From NCBI GenBank assembly GCA_031262565.1, contig JAISHL010000003.1, positions 1-6,864 of the forward strand: a stretch of DNA of 6,864 bases, read 5' to 3'. Under the pieces are notes generated by a model. The model made no database searches and was not told the origin of the DNA. It saw nothing but the letters and a program-made list of their open reading frames with translations. The first letter of the stretch is position 1. The number at the start of each line of letters is the position of its first letter. Of this stretch, positions 5,744 to 6,864 are shown one piece after another. A program made the position numbers and the translations under genes. The stretch comes from Candidatus Nomurabacteria bacterium. Lineage in GTDB: Bacteria; Patescibacteriota; Saccharimonadia; Saccharimonadales; Saccharimonadaceae.

Positions 5744-6169
5744 TTAGCCTTTCAATGGATGGTTTTTAATCATCACTCTGCGACCGCTTTCGGGTAGGTA
5801 AGAAATTTTAATAATAATACGATTTTCAGGTAAAACGTCATGCACGCTTTCGCCCCATTCCACGACCGTAATCGTCGTTGGATATGACAAACTTTCCGCA
5901 ATTTCTTGCGCCATAATTCCCGCATTTTCCAGTCGATAAAAATCATAATGATTCAAAATCAAACCATCTCGCGCCTCATAACTCCGATTGATCGTGAAAG
6001 ATGGCGATTGCACGTCGTCAGTGATTTTTAGCCCCATCGCCAGACCTTTTACGAAAGTTGTTTTGCCAGCGCCAACATCACCAATCAGCTCAAAAACTTC
6101 GCCACCCTGCAAGCTCTTGCCAATTTTTTCGCCCAATTCTCGCATTTCTTGATCTGATGAAATCTTCAT
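5744..6169 (-). CDS. tsaE: tRNA threonylcarbamoyladenosine biosynthesis ATPase TsaE
   Basis: P-loop ATPase that works with TsaB and TsaD to finish N6-threonylcarbamoyladenosine at position 37 of ANN-decoding tRNAs in the cytoplasm. From ATG 6169 it has 141 residues, close to the usual 140-160. Walker A is GDVGAGKTT (30-38), followed by QSPSFTI (sensing loop), HYDFYRL (the family's H-x-D-x-YRL motif) and VEWGE. Starts further upstream are open (ATG 6178, ATG 6286). The last would run through the promoter region into the divergent PRC gene. ATG 6169 lies 7 nt after TGGTAAAAT, matching the leaderless layout of neighbouring genes. It is transcribed away from the PRC-barrel gene and leads directly into the small CGGWHLT gene. 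The tsaB and tsaD partners are not in the window. Confidence 0.93.
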   Translation of the reverse strand: MKISSDQEMRELGEKIGKSLQGGEVFELIGDVGAGKTTFVKGLAMGLKITDDVQSPSFTINRSYEARDGLILNHYDFYRLENAGIMAQEIAESLSYPTTITVVEWGESVHDVLPENRIIIKISYLPESGRRVMIKNHPLKG

Positions 6170-6174
6170 AGTCT

Positions 6175-6187
6175 CCATTTTACCACA
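6175..6187 (-). promoter_or_regulatory. Extended -10 promoter motif of tsaE
   Basis: The minus strand reads TGTGGTAAAATGG, containing TGG-TAAAAT (hexamer 6182-6177), 7 nt before ATG 6169. The same 13-mer precedes murT. The -35 region at about 6200-6206 is poor, which fits reliance on the extended -10, and it overlaps the -35 of the divergent PRC gene. Confidence 0.6.
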
Positions 6188-6200
6188 GTTAAAAATAAAA

Positions 6201-6229
6201 TTGGACTTTTCCGTTTTTTGTAGTAGAAT
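6201..6229 (+). promoter_or_regulatory. Promoter of the PRC-barrel gene
   Basis: TTGGAC (6201-6206), a 17 bp spacer and TAGAAT (6224-6229) form the most complete sigma70-like promoter in the window. The hexamer ends 6 nt before ATG 6236, predicting a leaderless mRNA. No Shine-Dalgarno is present. Confidence 0.65.
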
Positions 6230-6235
6230 AGCATT

Positions 6236-6838
6236 ATGCTTTTGACTATCAATAATATGCTCGGCGCGCAGGTAATGTCGCTCCAAACTGGTAGGTCGCT
6301 GGGGCAGTTGGACTCTCCAATTGTCGATCCGCGGAATTTGAAAATTGTGGCGTTTTACGTCAGCGGTCCGATGGTGGATTTTTCGCCAGCCATTTTATTC
6401 TCGGAAGATATTCGCGAATTTGGTTCAATGGGCGCGATTATTGATTCGTCGGATGATATATTGAGCTCGGATAGTTTGGTGCGTTTGAACGAAATTATAG
6501 ATTTTCGATTTGAGCTGATGGGAATAAATGTGATTGACACAAATAAACACCGCTTGGGACGAGTGGAAAATTACACATTGAATCCTGATAATTTTATGAT
6601 TCAACAATTATATTTAAAACCAACATTGATGAAGAGCTTATCAATTTCGCATTTAACTGTGTCGCGCAGTCAAATTACCTCAATTGATAACGATAAAATT
6701 ACTGTAAAAGTGCCGACCATTCAAGAAAAAGTGACGCAGAAAATTACTCAAAACCTCACGCCGATTTCGGAGAATTTTGAAAATCCTTTTCGCAAACCAA
6801 AGCGTGCTGCCGATCAAACCGAGAGCAAAAGCAATTAA
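6236..6838 (+). CDS. Tandem PRC-barrel domain protein
   Basis: A 200-residue soluble protein with two related halves. Residues about 7-75 contain GAQVMSLQTGRSLGQLDSPIVDPRNLKIVAFYV and residues about 91-160 contain GINVIDTNKHRLGRVENYTLNP followed by NFMIQQLYL. Both follow the PRC-barrel pattern: a strand, a G-x-hydrophobic turn, a predicted DP/NP turn, then a strand ending in an aromatic-hydrophobic pair. The last 40 residues (about 161-200) are polar, rich in Q, K, N and T, and probably disordered. PRC barrels occur in photosynthetic reaction centre H subunits, the ribosome maturation factor RimM and small sporulation or uncharacterised proteins, where they mainly mediate protein contacts. 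Nothing here points to a particular partner. The start is ATG 6236, 6 nt after TAGAAT. The gene is divergent from tsaE. After its TAA, 26 bp remain with nothing recognisable. Confidence 0.8.
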   Translation: MLLTINNMLGAQVMSLQTGRSLGQLDSPIVDPRNLKIVAFYVSGPMVDFSPAILFSEDIREFGSMGAIIDSSDDILSSDSLVRLNEIIDFRFELMGINVIDTNKHRLGRVENYTLNPDNFMIQQLYLKPTLMKSLSISHLTVSRSQITSIDNDKITVKVPTIQEKVTQKITQNLTPISENFENPFRKPKRAADQTESKSN

Positions 6839-6864
6839 ACTATTTGCACTTATGTTCTTCCCTT

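Noticed and set aside
5600..5797. Plus-strand open frame opposite the small zinc gene and tsaE end
   Set aside because: It has no motif, promoter or ribosome binding site, while the minus strand carries CGGWHLT and the TsaE C-terminus.
6170..6286. Longer tsaE starting at 6286 or 6178
   Set aside because: The extension from 6286 crosses the divergent promoter region and the first codons of the PRC gene, and family length fits the 6169 start. ATG 6178 overlaps the -10 hexamer.

Overview
The window looks like part of a small, streamlined bacterial genome of the Patescibacteria/CPR type, most likely Candidatus Saccharibacteria (TM7). This is inferred from gene content and style: a ComEC with an SGYN motif and no C-terminal hydrolase domain, a MurT/GatD pair, short compact genes with 2 to 65 bp spacers, AT-rich but GCG-rich codon use, and start codons with almost no Shine-Dalgarno sequences. 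TGA is used as a normal stop (murT, the cupin-like gene), so the Gracilibacteria-type recoding does not apply. No rRNA, tRNA, CRISPR array or transposase gene was seen.

Layout: (1) 2-688, minus strand: a class I glutamine amidotransferase of the peptidase C26 type, running off the left edge. (2) 747-2378, plus: the DNA-uptake channel ComEC. (3) 2404-2991, plus: a seven-helix membrane protein of unknown function. (4) 3057-3438, plus: a cupin-like gene split by a frameshift at an (AG)6 tract. (5) 3456-4712 and 4807-5553, plus: murT and gatD, which together amidate the D-glutamate of lipid II. They are separated by a roughly 70 bp double-hairpin repeat of the CHPELVSGS type. (6) 5550-6169, minus: tsaE (tRNA t6A synthesis) followed 2 nt later by a small putative zinc protein whose end overlaps the end of gatD by 4 bp. 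(7) 6236-6838, plus: a tandem PRC-barrel protein.

The most striking shared feature is the 5' ends. Seven of the eight visible gene starts have a -10-like hexamer (five of them as TGn extended -10) exactly 6 or 7 nt before the start codon and no Shine-Dalgarno, which predicts leaderless mRNAs beginning at or next to the start codon. The same 13-mer, TGTGGTAAAATGG, precedes both murT and tsaE. The two genes that follow closely behind another gene differ: gatD has a GGAGG, and the small zinc protein starts 2 nt after tsaE. Two divergent gene pairs (amidotransferase/comEC and tsaE/PRC) share very compact back-to-back promoter regions.

Functionally, the genes span DNA uptake, cell-wall modification and tRNA modification. 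MurT and GatD form one enzyme. The remaining genes look like separately transcribed single genes rather than one operon.
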